DNA of 64,000 nucleotides, taken from IMG/VR virus record IMGVR_UViG_3300027749_000051, positions 1-64,000 of that record; one strand, written 5' to 3'. The stretch is from a virus. The notes under the pieces were generated by a model that ran no database searches, was not told the DNA's origin, and worked only from the letters and a program-made list of their open reading frames with translations. Every line of letters begins with the position of its first letter. Position 1 is the first letter of the stretch. The position numbers and the translations under genes were made by a program. Below are positions 27,087 through 35,660 of this stretch, piece after piece.

Positions 27087-27455
27087 ATGGGAAGGTATGT
27101 AATTCGAGATAATCATTGGAAATCGGTTAAAAAGTGTTTATTAACATTCAACGAAATTAGTGTAAATACTTATGACGTTGTGGGAAAGGTACGCATTTTA
27201 AATTATCGTAAATACGAAGATCGTAATGAGGTTGATATTTCCTTTATTGGTAAGATTCGGACTTCTTTAAGGAATGATGAAGAACTTTATGGTCCCAACA
27301 TTACAATGGATCCTAGATTATCAATATGTATGGCACATAGTTATATCGTCTCACAAGTATTTTCTTCTGTGAAAGGTAGGATGTCATATTTTTCTGTAGA
27401 TCTTGATCTTCCATGTCGTATTACAAAGATTAAATGGGAGTCTGATGGTGAATAA
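27087..27455 (+). CDS. Hypothetical protein, first of a tandem pair
   Basis: 122 aa. 'RYVIRDNHWKSVKKCLLTF', 'VVGKVRILNYRKYEDRNEVDISF' and 'RMSYFSVDLDLPCRITKIKWESD' are shared nearly motif for motif with the next gene. Alpha/beta, basic N-terminus. Family unknown. Leaderless transcription is suggested by the TATCTTTG box directly upstream. Confidence 0.7.
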   Translation: MGRYVIRDNHWKSVKKCLLTFNEISVNTYDVVGKVRILNYRKYEDRNEVDISFIGKIRTSLRNDEELYGPNITMDPRLSICMAHSYIVSQVFSSVKGRMSYFSVDLDLPCRITKIKWESDGE

Positions 27456-27466
27456 TCAAAATAAAC

Positions 27467-27474
27467 TATTATTG
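27467..27474 (+). promoter_or_regulatory. Degenerate TAnnTTTG-type box
   Basis: TATTATTG ending exactly 4 nt before the ATG at 27479, the same geometry as at 27087, 37074 and 51127. No clear -33 element. Confidence 0.4.
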
Positions 27475-27478
27475 TAAG

Positions 27479-27853
27479 ATGACAAGATATGTAATTCAGG
27501 ATCAACATTGGAGATCGGTTAAAAAATGTCTATCAAAGTTTGGGGAGATTGATGTGTCGACTAATTTTGTTCAAGGAAAGGTTCGGATTTTGAACTACAG
27601 AAAATATAAGGGAAGGGCTGAAGTTGATGTATTATTTACGGGTAAGGTTAAAGTGCGTTATCCTATAAACTCGGGATTTTGTGATAGTTCTATATTAAAT
27701 CATCCTGGCATTTCAAAGACAAGAGTGAATCATATTTTGAGAAATTATCTATTTCCTGAGATAAAACATAGAATGTCTTATTTCTCTGTGGATCTTAATT
27801 ATTCAGGTCATATAAAAAAAATAAAATGGGAATCCGATGCAACAAGAGACTGA
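27479..27853 (+). CDS. Hypothetical protein, second of a tandem pair
   Basis: 124 aa, paralogue of the 27087 protein ('RYVIQDQHWRSVKKCLSKFGEI', 'VRILNYRKYKGRAEVDVLF', 'MSYFSVDL ... IKKIKWESD'). The middle region differs. Overlaps the primase gene by 17 nt, so it is probably translated together with it. Function unknown. Confidence 0.7.
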   Translation: MTRYVIQDQHWRSVKKCLSKFGEIDVSTNFVQGKVRILNYRKYKGRAEVDVLFTGKVKVRYPINSGFCDSSILNHPGISKTRVNHILRNYLFPEIKHRMSYFSVDLNYSGHIKKIKWESDATRD

Positions 27854-28760
27854 AGTTGAAGTATTAGTTGATTTATTGACCGATTTTTTGGGTAAACCTC
27901 ATGCCCATTATGAGTCAAAGTTTCAAATATCGTTTGATTGCCCTTGCTGTTCTGATGAAAAGGGGTTAGATGGTGGTGATGGTAAGGGAAACCTTGAGAT
28001 CAACTATGGGAAGCATGTGTACAAATGTTGGGTATGTGGGGAATCAGAAGGGACACACGGACCTTTGGGTAAGTTATTTGATAAGTACGCCACCAAAAAA
28101 CAGAAGAAGGTATATAACCTTATTAAACCTGAGGAACTTAAACAGGAGGAAGCCAAAAAGACAATCTTGAGATTACCTGAGGGTTATACAACCTTTAAAG
28201 ATTCCAACGCCAGGTTTATCCCCCACATTGAAGCCTATAGATATTTGCAATCACGAGGTATTAATGATGATATTATTGAGAAATATAAGATCGGTTATAC
28301 TGCGAGTGGTGATTTTGCATATCGTATTATTGTTCCTTCATTCGACAAGGATGGTCGTTTGAATTATTTTGTTGCTCGGGCTTGGACTCCAAGATCAAAG
28401 ATGAAATATAAGAATCCAACTGCGGAGAAAGATCAGATCATCTTTAACGAGGGGATGATTGATTGGGATAAGGACATATACCTATGTGAAGGTGTGTTTG
28501 ATTCGTTCTTCTTGGACAACTCCATTGTTATGTTGGGTAAGAGGATGAGTGATTTAATGTTTTCAACATTATATAATAATGCGAATGGAAACATTATAAT
28601 ATGTCTGGATGAAGATGCTTGGAGTGACGCTTTAAAATTGTATCATACTCTTAATGGTGGAAAGTTGTATAATAAGATAAAGATAATTAAACCTCCAAAG
28701 GATATGGATGTGGCGGATTTACGAGGACAAATAGACGATTATTACTTTGAGATAAAATAA
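27837..28760 (+). CDS. DnaG-type DNA primase
   Basis: 307 aa. N-terminal zinc-binding domain with C35-P-C-C38 and 'KCWVCGES' (C64/C67). Toprim domain from ~215: 'IYLCEGVFDSFFL' (E in the first motif) and 'NIIICLDEDAWSDAL' (DxD), with 'IIKPPKDMDVADL' as third motif. Shorter than bacterial DnaG because the helicase-binding C-terminus is missing, as in T4 gp61-like primases. Makes RNA primers for lagging-strand synthesis. No helicase gene is next to it. Confidence 0.88.
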   Translation: MQQETEVEVLVDLLTDFLGKPHAHYESKFQISFDCPCCSDEKGLDGGDGKGNLEINYGKHVYKCWVCGESEGTHGPLGKLFDKYATKKQKKVYNLIKPEELKQEEAKKTILRLPEGYTTFKDSNARFIPHIEAYRYLQSRGINDDIIEKYKIGYTASGDFAYRIIVPSFDKDGRLNYFVARAWTPRSKMKYKNPTAEKDQIIFNEGMIDWDKDIYLCEGVFDSFFLDNSIVMLGKRMSDLMFSTLYNNANGNIIICLDEDAWSDALKLYHTLNGGKLYNKIKIIKPPKDMDVADLRGQIDDYYFEIK

Positions 28761-28771
28761 ATTACTTTTTA

Positions 28772-28803
28772 TTTGGTAGCATCAAATAATGTTCTTATAT
28801 TAG
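28772..28803 (+). promoter_or_regulatory. Host-type promoter TTTG-N20-TATATTAG
   Basis: TTTG at 28772-28775 and TATATTAG at 28796-28803 with a 20-nt spacer, in the 71-nt gap before the nuclease gene at 28832. The 5' leader would be ~20 nt. Confidence 0.55.
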
Positions 28804-28831
28804 CGCTTTATTATTAATAAAATATTATAAT

Positions 28832-29668
28832 ATGAACTTAAAAGAAACCGCACAAGAAATTAGAGAATTGATCTCAAAAAGACAAGAAGAAATTGGGCTT
28901 ACCTTTGTTGAGGAAAACCATATCTATACTATGAACGGAAAGAATGATTATCCTTCAGTATCTGGTGTGTTGAAAAAGTTTTTCAGGGCATTTCCATCTG
29001 TTGAAGCTGCTTATAACAAAGCGGGAGGCAATCCAGAGAAACAACAACAATTGTTGGAAGAGTGGGCTGCCGCTGGTACTTATGCCACCAATATGGGTAG
29101 TCGAGTACATTACTTCTTAGAGAAAGATGTTATTGAAAGAAATGGTGAGTATAAAGAAGTAAGACAACCTATCTTTGAATGTGACGCATCTCAAATACTA
29201 AAGGCTGATGGAATGATTAAGGGTGGAAAGAAATATCTTGATCTAATGGAAGCGCGGGGAGCTGTTCTTTTGGATACTGAAATTGTTATGGGAGACCCTG
29301 AATTGGGATACACTGGCGCCCCTGATAAAGTTTGGTTGATGGAAAATAAGGACAAGACCGAGTTTGGAATTGTAATTACTGACTGGAAGACAAACAAAAA
29401 GAAGAACTTCCAACAGAGTGAGTTTACTGAACGGATGTATCTTCCATTCCAAAAATATCCAAATAATGCCTTGGGTCACTATTATGTTCAACTACCTCTT
29501 TATGGCAAGTTGCTTCTTAAGATGTTAGAAGGGACAAAATACGAGAATGTTAAACTTTATGGATGTGTTGTAACACATTTAAATGGTGATGGAGAATTTG
29601 AGGAGTATAGAGTTCCTGGTGAAGTTGTTTCGACAGTTCTTGATATGAATATGAAAGATTATTTGTGA
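28832..29668 (+). CDS. PD-(D/E)XK (Cas4/RecB-like) nuclease
   Basis: 278 aa. Motifs in order: His in 'MGSRVHYFLE' (H93), Glu in 'LLDTEIVMG' (E150), Asp in 'GYTGAPDKVWL' (D165) and 'VITDWKTNKKK' (D184/K186), the full RecB-family active site. 'LGHYYVQLPLYGKLL' is the usual QxxxY motif (Q-L-P-L-Y). No Cys cluster, so no iron-sulphur centre. Likely an exonuclease in DNA repair or recombination. Lies just upstream of gp47/gp46. Confidence 0.85.
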   Translation: MNLKETAQEIRELISKRQEEIGLTFVEENHIYTMNGKNDYPSVSGVLKKFFRAFPSVEAAYNKAGGNPEKQQQLLEEWAAAGTYATNMGSRVHYFLEKDVIERNGEYKEVRQPIFECDASQILKADGMIKGGKKYLDLMEARGAVLLDTEIVMGDPELGYTGAPDKVWLMENKDKTEFGIVITDWKTNKKKNFQQSEFTERMYLPFQKYPNNALGHYYVQLPLYGKLLLKMLEGTKYENVKLYGCVVTHLNGDGEFEEYRVPGEVVSTVLDMNMKDYL

Positions 29669-30555
29669 TGTCAAAAGTTAATGAGTTAAGAGAGAAATAT
29701 AAAAGTGTTAGACCAAGTACATTTGATGTATTTGTGAAGGGAGATACTACACCCACTAAAAAATATCTTGAATTCTTATTAAAAAAATGGGTGGAGAAAC
29801 AACAGAATTCATATCCAATAACATCCAAGTCATTAATTGATACTGTTAATAAGTTTGATGATCTATTACCTTACATTGAAAACAAAGACATTTATTCAAG
29901 TGAGTATAATAAGATTGAAACTTTATTGGTGACCATCATTAATGCCACAAAACTCAAAGAAGAGAAAACATTCGTTAGAGAGGAGCACGTCAATGTAATC
30001 CTTGAGACGGATGATTATCTCTTTGTTAATCCAAAGACATTAAGAGGGTCGTTAAAATATGGTGCAAACACAAAATGGTGTACCGCATCGAAGAATGAGC
30101 CAGGGAGCTTTAAATCTTATAGTGATAAAGGTATTATTGCATATTTGATAAAAAAGAACGATGAGAAAGATAATAACTTAAGTAAAATCGCTTTTTATTT
30201 TGACATCTACTTTGATCCATTGGATCATCTTCTTCAGATTTATAATACTCAAGATATTCGTATTAATCTTATGAATATGGTTGATGGTGGATGGGATGAA
30301 GACGATATATTTGAAGTTAGTACTGTATTTCGTCTTTTTTGTCTAAAGATGAAAAGGAAAAAAGAAAATAGAAAATATGTGGACTCATTTTTACAAACTC
30401 TGAAAAGATTAGACTTCGATAGACTCCAATTAAGTATTAAAAATCTTGATGATGGGGGAGAAATTTCTTATATTTCTGAAGTAAAAGAATCAGTGAATAA
30501 TTTTCTTAATACAATTAAAATTAAAACAAATGCAATTAGAGAAACCAAAGATTAA
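29668..30555 (+). CDS. WCTA-domain protein A
   Basis: 295 aa from ATG 29668 (a GTG one codon upstream is possible). Shares with the 49440 and 61313 proteins a region with 'KKYLEFLLKKW' (~32-42), a helical spacer with 'KFDDLLPYIE', a strand 'DYLFVNP' and 'YGANTKWCTASKNE' (~131-144), followed by 'FKSYSDKGIIAYLI' and a lysine strand. The C-terminal 90 residues are charged helices. Family unknown to me. ATG overlaps the nuclease stop (TGATG), so it is co-translated with it. Confidence 0.7.
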   Translation: MSKVNELREKYKSVRPSTFDVFVKGDTTPTKKYLEFLLKKWVEKQQNSYPITSKSLIDTVNKFDDLLPYIENKDIYSSEYNKIETLLVTIINATKLKEEKTFVREEHVNVILETDDYLFVNPKTLRGSLKYGANTKWCTASKNEPGSFKSYSDKGIIAYLIKKNDEKDNNLSKIAFYFDIYFDPLDHLLQIYNTQDIRINLMNMVDGGWDEDDIFEVSTVFRLFCLKMKRKKENRKYVDSFLQTLKRLDFDRLQLSIKNLDDGGEISYISEVKESVNNFLNTIKIKTNAIRETKD

Positions 30556-30772
30556 TTTAAAGGATTGTAAAACAATCAAATGTGAAAAATGTGATGGTAT
30601 CTATTTCAGAGAAGTTATTTATCTGAAAAAAGTATCTAAACTAATGACGGGGTCTTTAGAGGACACAACAGTGCCGTTCCCAATTTATAAATGTGATGAA
30701 TGTGGTCACGTTAATAAAGAGTTTAATCCGTTTGAAGAAGACGAGAATACCAAAGAAATTATTACCGAGTAA
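30530..30772 (+). CDS. Zinc-ribbon protein
   Basis: 80 aa. Two C-x2-C knuckles ('IKCEKCDGIYF' and 'YKCDECGHVNKEF') about 35 residues apart with strands between, i.e. a zinc ribbon. Acidic tail. Overlaps the WCTA gene by 26 nt and ends on the first base of gp47's start codon. Small size and position suggest a DNA- or protein-binding partner of the recombination genes (inference). Confidence 0.75.
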   Translation: MQLEKPKINLKDCKTIKCEKCDGIYFREVIYLKKVSKLMTGSLEDTTVPFPIYKCDECGHVNKEFNPFEEDENTKEIITE

Positions 30773-31554
30773 TGATTCACAGACTAATTCACTTTTCTGA
30801 CTTACACCTCAGGCTATTCAAGGATCACGAGTTATATCGTGGCATTCTTGGATCTGCCTTGAAGGAGTGGACAACACTTAAACCAGATAGAATTGTGTTT
30901 ACGGGAGACCTCGTACATTCAAAGAACCAGTTAACACCTGAACTAATTGAATTAACAAGTTGGTTGTTAACTGAATGTTCACAAATTGCCAAGACAATTA
31001 TCATTCCTGGTAATCACGATGCCTTGATGAATAACACGGAAAGGTTAGATTCATTAACACCGATTATCAATTCATTGAATAACTCTAATATTGTTTATTA
31101 TAAAGACAGAGGGATTTATGAGGATGAGAATGTTAGTTGGTGTGTTTACTCACAATTTCAAGGAAACATTCCACCAGATATTGATACGGCAAATGGGTTT
31201 AAGATAGGGTTATTTCACGGACCGATATGCGGATTAAAAACTGATTTAGGGTTTGACTTCGGTGAGGAGGCTTACGACACCAATAAGTTTAAAGGGTTGG
31301 ATATTGTTTTATGTGGTGATATACATAAAAGATCCACATTTAATATTCCAAATGGAAAACGAGGAGTTATGATTGGTTCAACAATCCAGAATAATATGGG
31401 TGAAAGTATTTCAAGTCATGGATATGGTGTTTATGATATTGAAACTGACCAATATGATTTTGTTGACTTACCTAACATTAAACCATTTCTAAAGTTCCAG
31501 ATAAAATCTATTGATGATCTGGTTGAAGGAAAAGAAAGACTATTAAATTACTAA
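30772..31554 (+). CDS. Mre11/SbcD-like recombination nuclease subunit (T4 gp47-like)
   Basis: 260 aa metallophosphoesterase. Motifs: 'HFSDLHLRL' (D10/H12), 'IVFTGDLVHS', 'IIPGNHDAL', 'GLFHGPICG' and 'VLCGDIHKRS'. Works with the Rad50-like ATPase at 33226 as the gp46/gp47 end-resection complex, which in T4 also degrades host DNA. Shorter than T4 gp47 (339 aa) at the C-terminal capping region. Confidence 0.88.
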   Translation: MIHRLIHFSDLHLRLFKDHELYRGILGSALKEWTTLKPDRIVFTGDLVHSKNQLTPELIELTSWLLTECSQIAKTIIIPGNHDALMNNTERLDSLTPIINSLNNSNIVYYKDRGIYEDENVSWCVYSQFQGNIPPDIDTANGFKIGLFHGPICGLKTDLGFDFGEEAYDTNKFKGLDIVLCGDIHKRSTFNIPNGKRGVMIGSTIQNNMGESISSHGYGVYDIETDQYDFVDLPNIKPFLKFQIKSIDDLVEGKERLLNY

Positions 31555-31555
31555 A

Positions 31556-32530
31556 ATGGGAAAAACAATATCGTTATCTTCAAGTGAGTATAAAGACTTG
31601 CAATCATATTGTAAGTTAAATAAATTCGATGAAGATGAGATCCTTAAAAAATCTTATTTGGAGGGATTTCGGATTGAACGATATGGTCTATTATCAGGAT
31701 CTGCAGGAGTTGTTGAGAAAGAGGTCATCAAGGAAGTTATTAAGTATGTTGAAGTCCCTTTGATTGAGGAGAAAGAAGTTGTCAGAATTGAGTATGTTGA
31801 GATTCCGATAATTCAAGAGAAGGAAGTTGTTAAAATCGAGTATGTTGAAGTTGATAAGATTGTCGAGGTCATCAAGGAAGTACCCGTTGAAAAGATTGTT
31901 GAAGTCATCAAGGAAGTACCCGTTGAAAAGATTGTTGAAGTCATCAAGGAAATACCAGTTGAAAGAGTTGTTGAGAAGATAGTTGAAATAACCAAAGAAA
32001 TTCCTGTTGAGAAAGTAGTAATTAAAGAGGTTATTAAAGAAGTTCCTGTTGAAAAAGTTGTCACAAAAATAGAATATATTAGTGACAATACTCAGATAAA
32101 TGAACTACTATTAAAAATACAAGAGTTGGAAAACGCACCACCTAAGATAGTTGAGAAAATTGTTGAGGTGGTAAAAGAAGTTCCTGTTGATAAGATTATT
32201 GAAGTAACGAAGGAAGTAATTGTTGAAAAGATTGTTGAGGTAGTAAAAGAGGTTCCTGTTGAGAAGATTGTTGAGGTAATAAAGGAAGTGATTGTTGAAA
32301 AGATTATTGAGGTTACAGTTGAGAAAATTATTACCCAACAAGATGATGGATTAAAACCTAAACTTGACGCACTTCAGAAGACAGTTATGAAGTTGAAACA
32401 AGACAACATAGATAAAGACAATAAAATTAAAGAATACGAGAAGACGATTCAGGATATACAGAACTTCCAATCAGAAACGAAAGCGATGTATTTAAAGGGA
32501 TCCAATTTGGATGATAAATTATATAGATAA
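31556..32530 (+). CDS. Ribbon-helix-helix-like protein with long VEKIVEV repeat stalk
   Basis: 324 aa. Residues 1-45 ('KTISLSSSEYKDLQSYCKLNKFDEDEILKKSYLEGF') look like a ribbon-helix-helix DNA-binding fold. Residues ~52-260 are 12-residue repeats of the KEVPVEKIVEVI type; at DNA level some units are exact 36-bp copies (31880-31960). The last ~60 residues are a coiled coil ('LDALQKTVMKLKQDNIDKDNKIK'). It lies between gp47 and gp46, so it may bind DNA or the nuclease complex, but this is inference. No family name. Confidence 0.65.
   Translation: MGKTISLSSSEYKDLQSYCKLNKFDEDEILKKSYLEGFRIERYGLLSGSAGVVEKEVIKEVIKYVEVPLIEEKEVVRIEYVEIPIIQEKEVVKIEYVEVDKIVEVIKEVPVEKIVEVIKEVPVEKIVEVIKEIPVERVVEKIVEITKEIPVEKVVIKEVIKEVPVEKVVTKIEYISDNTQINELLLKIQELENAPPKIVEKIVEVVKEVPVDKIIEVTKEVIVEKIVEVVKEVPVEKIVEVIKEVIVEKIIEVTVEKIITQQDDGLKPKLDALQKTVMKLKQDNIDKDNKIKEYEKTIQDIQNFQSETKAMYLKGSNLDDKLYR
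31865..32330 (+). repeat. 36-bp tandem repeats coding for 12-residue VEKIVEV units
   Basis: Degenerate 36-bp units, exact in neighbouring copies near 31868-31948, interrupted around 32075-32145 and resuming to 32330. Each codes for one (I/V)xEVPVEKIVEV unit. Confidence 0.75.
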
Positions 32531-32534
32531 AATT

Positions 32535-32888
32535 ATGACAATTAAAGTTTTAGTGTGGTTTATTCTAAGCTATGGGCTTATGAGTATTATGGTCTTCGGA
32601 TCAATTTTTAAAGGGTTGAGGAATACAATAAAGGAGTGGGGAGAATCAAAATTGCCGCTTCATTCATTTGGTGAATTTCTATACGGGATATTGAGTTGTC
32701 CACTTTGTTTTTCAACATGGGGTGGATTCTTTCTTGGAATTTTTGTATATTCACCAGTACACCAGTTATTTGATGTTAGTTGTTTAATATCTTGGTTCTT
32801 TGATGGTATCTTATCTTCAGGGGCGGTATGGGCAATCAATGCAATAATTGAATGGTTCGAGGTTAATCGACCAGAAAATAAAGATTAA
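32535..32888 (+). CDS. Small membrane protein, DUF1360-like
   Basis: 117 aa from ATG 32535; an ATG at 32511 inside the previous gene would add 8 residues. Three hydrophobic segments: ~5-25, ~50-75 and ~85-110. 'CPLCFSTWGGFFLG' in the second is the C-x2-C...W-x-G signature of the DUF1360-type phage and bacterial membrane proteins. Function unknown. Confidence 0.68.
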   Translation: MTIKVLVWFILSYGLMSIMVFGSIFKGLRNTIKEWGESKLPLHSFGEFLYGILSCPLCFSTWGGFFLGIFVYSPVHQLFDVSCLISWFFDGILSSGAVWAINAIIEWFEVNRPENKD

Positions 32889-32905
32889 ATTAATTTAAAA
32901 ACATT

Positions 32906-33043
32906 ATGAAAGGATTAGTCGCATTATTTTTATTACTTTGGTGTACAATTACAATTGTCCCAATGGTGGTTTTATTGTTGGAGTTAGTGGTCAGTGGTAA
33001 AGATTGTTTACTAAATGATCTTGTATCAGAAATCAATCGTTAA
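32906..33043 (+). CDS. Very small membrane protein
   Basis: 45 aa: a single hydrophobic helix 'LVALFLLLWCTITIVPMVV' continuing with 'LLLELVV', then a short polar tail. 17 nt after the previous gene and 12 nt before the next, in an otherwise unexplained gap, so likely real. Confidence 0.55.
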   Translation: MKGLVALFLLLWCTITIVPMVVLLLELVVSGKDCLLNDLVSEINR

Positions 33044-33055
33044 TAATTTAGAACA

Positions 33056-33223
33056 ATGGGTATTAGAAAAAAAGAACACAGAAAAAAAGTTGAGTTAAGA
33101 AATCAAAAAATCAAAGGAGCAAAAAACGCAATGCAACGATTATTTGATGAAACAATGAAGAAGCAAATCGAAGAGCTTAAGAAAAAACAAGAATTATCAG
33201 GTCAGACTGAAAACCAAAATTAA
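33056..33223 (+). CDS. Small basic helical protein
   Basis: 55 aa, start 'MGIRKKEHRKKVELRNQK', rich in Lys/Arg/Glu/Gln, predicted as one long helix. Ends 2 nt before the gp46 start. Unknown function; possible nucleic-acid binder. Confidence 0.6.
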   Translation: MGIRKKEHRKKVELRNQKIKGAKNAMQRLFDETMKKQIEELKKKQELSGQTENQN

Positions 33224-33225
33224 TA

Positions 33226-35607
33226 ATGAAATGGGATTTATTTAATCCGCCGCCAATTTTTAATTACAAAAACATGCCCACAAAGTTAGATGTTTCAACT
33301 TTGGAGAATCCTTACATTCAAGTAGTTTGGGAGGACATTCCAGAAAATTTCACACAAGAGAGGATTAAGTCGGTTCGACAATACTTTATGAAGAAGTATG
33401 TATCAACCAATATCAATGTTATCACAAAGTTAAAATTAACCGATGATGATACACAACAAACGGTTGATGTCGCTTCCAACATTATGGATAAGAATTATCA
33501 AAAAGAATTGATAAACTCTCTGCTCCAATCCAAAAACCATGATCAATATTTCGATCAAATTATGGCTATTGATACATCAGTTGAAAATCGAATGTTGGCA
33601 AATGAAGTTGAGATAACTCCATTCAAACGATGGTATATTAAAAAAATTGAATTCAGTAACTTCTTATCCTATGGTGAGAACCAAGTTATTGATTTTGATA
33701 AATGTAATGGAATTACGGTTGTTGAGTCAAATCCTCCAAATTTCGGTGGTAAATCAGTATTAACTGTGGATCTATTGTTATATCTATTCTTTAACACAAC
33801 GACCAAAACTCAAAAGGCAGAAGAAATCTTTAATAGGTTTACAGACAAAAATGTGGTTAGTGTTAAGGGGGAGATTATAATAGATGGGGAAGAATATATT
33901 ATCGCCCGCAAAATAGAGAGAAAGAAATCCAAAACAGGAGAATGGAATGTAAAAACTGAATTGGATTTCTTTAAGAAACTTGCCGATGGACAATTACAAA
34001 ATTTCACAGGAGAACAACGAAGGGAAACTGAGAACTTTATTAAGACATCCATTGGAAGCATGGACGATTTTTTGATGACCATTGTCACCACAGGGTCAAA
34101 TTTGGAGGATCTGCTCGATGCCAAGCCAACTGCTCGCGGACAGGTATTGAGTCGATTCTTGGGGTTGGAGTTCCTTAAGAAGAAGGAAGAAACGGGGAAA
34201 GAGATTTATTCGGAGTTCTCAAAAGGGATGATGTCAAATGTTTATAACACCGAGACATTAAACCAGGGAAATGAGACAGCAAAAACTGATATTCAAAGTC
34301 TAACAGATGAGATTAAATTGTTAGATATTAAGATTGAGGATGTTGATAAACGACAACAGAGAGGACAAGAATATAAGGAGAATCTCCTTAGTTCAAAGTA
34401 CACCGACATTGACCACGAATTACTTGTTCTAAATCCTGATAATCTAAACTCAACCATCTTTGATCTGGATAATAATTGCAAAACAGTCAAGAATCAAATT
34501 GATGAAATAAAACTGGTTGAACCATCAGAGTTTTATCACGAAGACAAGCATGATGAAGTTAAGGAATTGTTAACCAACGCCAAGATAGAACATGCGGGAG
34601 CCACCACTAAGGTTGAAGATATTGATGCGATGGTTAAAAAGTTTGGTGGGGGAATACAATGTGAACATTGTGGAATTAAACTTATTGAAGCCGAGATAAC
34701 CAAGAAAAGAATTGGTGAACTTGAAGAATGGAAACAAAAAGTTTTAGATTTAGGTAAGGATGTTATTGAACTGGACAAGAAAGAAAAATCATTTGTCCAG
34801 TTGAAAAAGGAGTTTGATGAATATGAGAAAAACAAACTAATCAAGGAGAAGTTTGAAATTTCATTGGAGTCGAATGAGATAAAGTTATCCCAAGCAAAAG
34901 ATAAACTTAAACGGTACCAAGAGGTTCAGGATAAGATTAAAAAGAACAATGAGATTGAATCCCAATTGATTAAAGCTAACCTACGTATTGACGAGTTAAT
35001 ATCCGAGAAACGAGGTTATGAAAGAACTCAGGCAAGCAATCAAACACAGATCGTTAATCTACAATCCAAGATTGAAAAGAATAATGATATCATCTTGAGA
35101 ATTGCTGAAGAGTTTGAACGAGAAAAGTTGTTTAAGATCTATATTGAAGTATTTGGTAAGAACGGAATTACCAAAGTTATTATGAAGACTATGATGCCAT
35201 TAATAAACTCTGAACTTCAACGACTACTTCAGGACTCTTGTTATTTTAACTTGGAGATTCGGATTAGTGATAAGAACGAGGTGGAGTTTATTATGATTGA
35301 TAATTCAACAGGTATTGAGAAGTTAATGGTTTCAGGATCTGGATATGAACGGACAATTGCATCGTTGGCGTTAAGGGCGGTCTTATCAAAGGTGTGTTCA
35401 TTACCAAAACCAAATATCGTGGTTATGGACGAGGTCTTCGGTAAGATAAGTAATGATAATCTTGAAATGGTTGGTGAGTTTTTTATAAAGATTAAGGATT
35501 ATTTTGAAAAGATTTTTGTGATAAGTCATAATCCTTTAATAAGTAATTGGGCGAACAATGTGGTTAAAATAACAAAGACCGATAATATTTCAAAAGTCTC
35601 TCAATAA
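33226..35607 (+). CDS. Rad50/SbcC-like recombination ATPase (T4 gp46-like)
   Basis: 793 aa. Residues 1-~130 are an N-terminal extension without match to the family. The ATPase starts with 'IKKIEFSNFLSYGENQVIDF' and a Walker A variant 'NPPNFGGKSVLT' (169-180). Long coiled coils flank a zinc hook 'CEHCG' (~475). The C-terminal lobe has the signature 'MVSGSGYERTIASLALR' and Walker B 'PNIVVMDEVFGKIS', then 'IFVISHNPLI'. With the gp47-like protein it resects DNA ends. The T4 protein is ~560 aa; the extension and longer coils explain the difference. A terminator follows. Confidence 0.9.
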   Translation: MKWDLFNPPPIFNYKNMPTKLDVSTLENPYIQVVWEDIPENFTQERIKSVRQYFMKKYVSTNINVITKLKLTDDDTQQTVDVASNIMDKNYQKELINSLLQSKNHDQYFDQIMAIDTSVENRMLANEVEITPFKRWYIKKIEFSNFLSYGENQVIDFDKCNGITVVESNPPNFGGKSVLTVDLLLYLFFNTTTKTQKAEEIFNRFTDKNVVSVKGEIIIDGEEYIIARKIERKKSKTGEWNVKTELDFFKKLADGQLQNFTGEQRRETENFIKTSIGSMDDFLMTIVTTGSNLEDLLDAKPTARGQVLSRFLGLEFLKKKEETGKEIYSEFSKGMMSNVYNTETLNQGNETAKTDIQSLTDEIKLLDIKIEDVDKRQQRGQEYKENLLSSKYTDIDHELLVLNPDNLNSTIFDLDNNCKTVKNQIDEIKLVEPSEFYHEDKHDEVKELLTNAKIEHAGATTKVEDIDAMVKKFGGGIQCEHCGIKLIEAEITKKRIGELEEWKQKVLDLGKDVIELDKKEKSFVQLKKEFDEYEKNKLIKEKFEISLESNEIKLSQAKDKLKRYQEVQDKIKKNNEIESQLIKANLRIDELISEKRGYERTQASNQTQIVNLQSKIEKNNDIILRIAEEFEREKLFKIYIEVFGKNGITKVIMKTMMPLINSELQRLLQDSCYFNLEIRISDKNEVEFIMIDNSTGIEKLMVSGSGYERTIASLALRAVLSKVCSLPKPNIVVMDEVFGKISNDNLEMVGEFFIKIKDYFEKIFVISHNPLISNWANNVVKITKTDNISKVSQ

Positions 35608-35612
35608 AATGG
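35580..35612 (+). repeat. 33-bp direct repeat, copy 1
   Basis: Covers the last codons of gp46 and the left arm of its terminator. The second copy (36546-36578) differs at one position. The 966-bp interval holds exactly the adenine methylase gene. Confidence 0.9.
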
Positions 35613-35622
35613 GACTTTTTTT
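35592..35622 (+). terminator. Rho-independent terminator of gp46-like gene
   Basis: AAAAGTCTC pairs with GGGACTTTT (one G-T pair), 10-nt loop, T run to 35622. The left arm overlaps the stop codon region of the gene. Confidence 0.75.
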
Positions 35623-35660
35623 GTTGACACATCAACGAAAAAATCAAAAAAGAAAAGTTT

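Noticed and set aside
31865-32330. 36-bp repeats as a possible CRISPR array
   Set aside because: Units are contiguous with no spacers and in frame with a coding gene.
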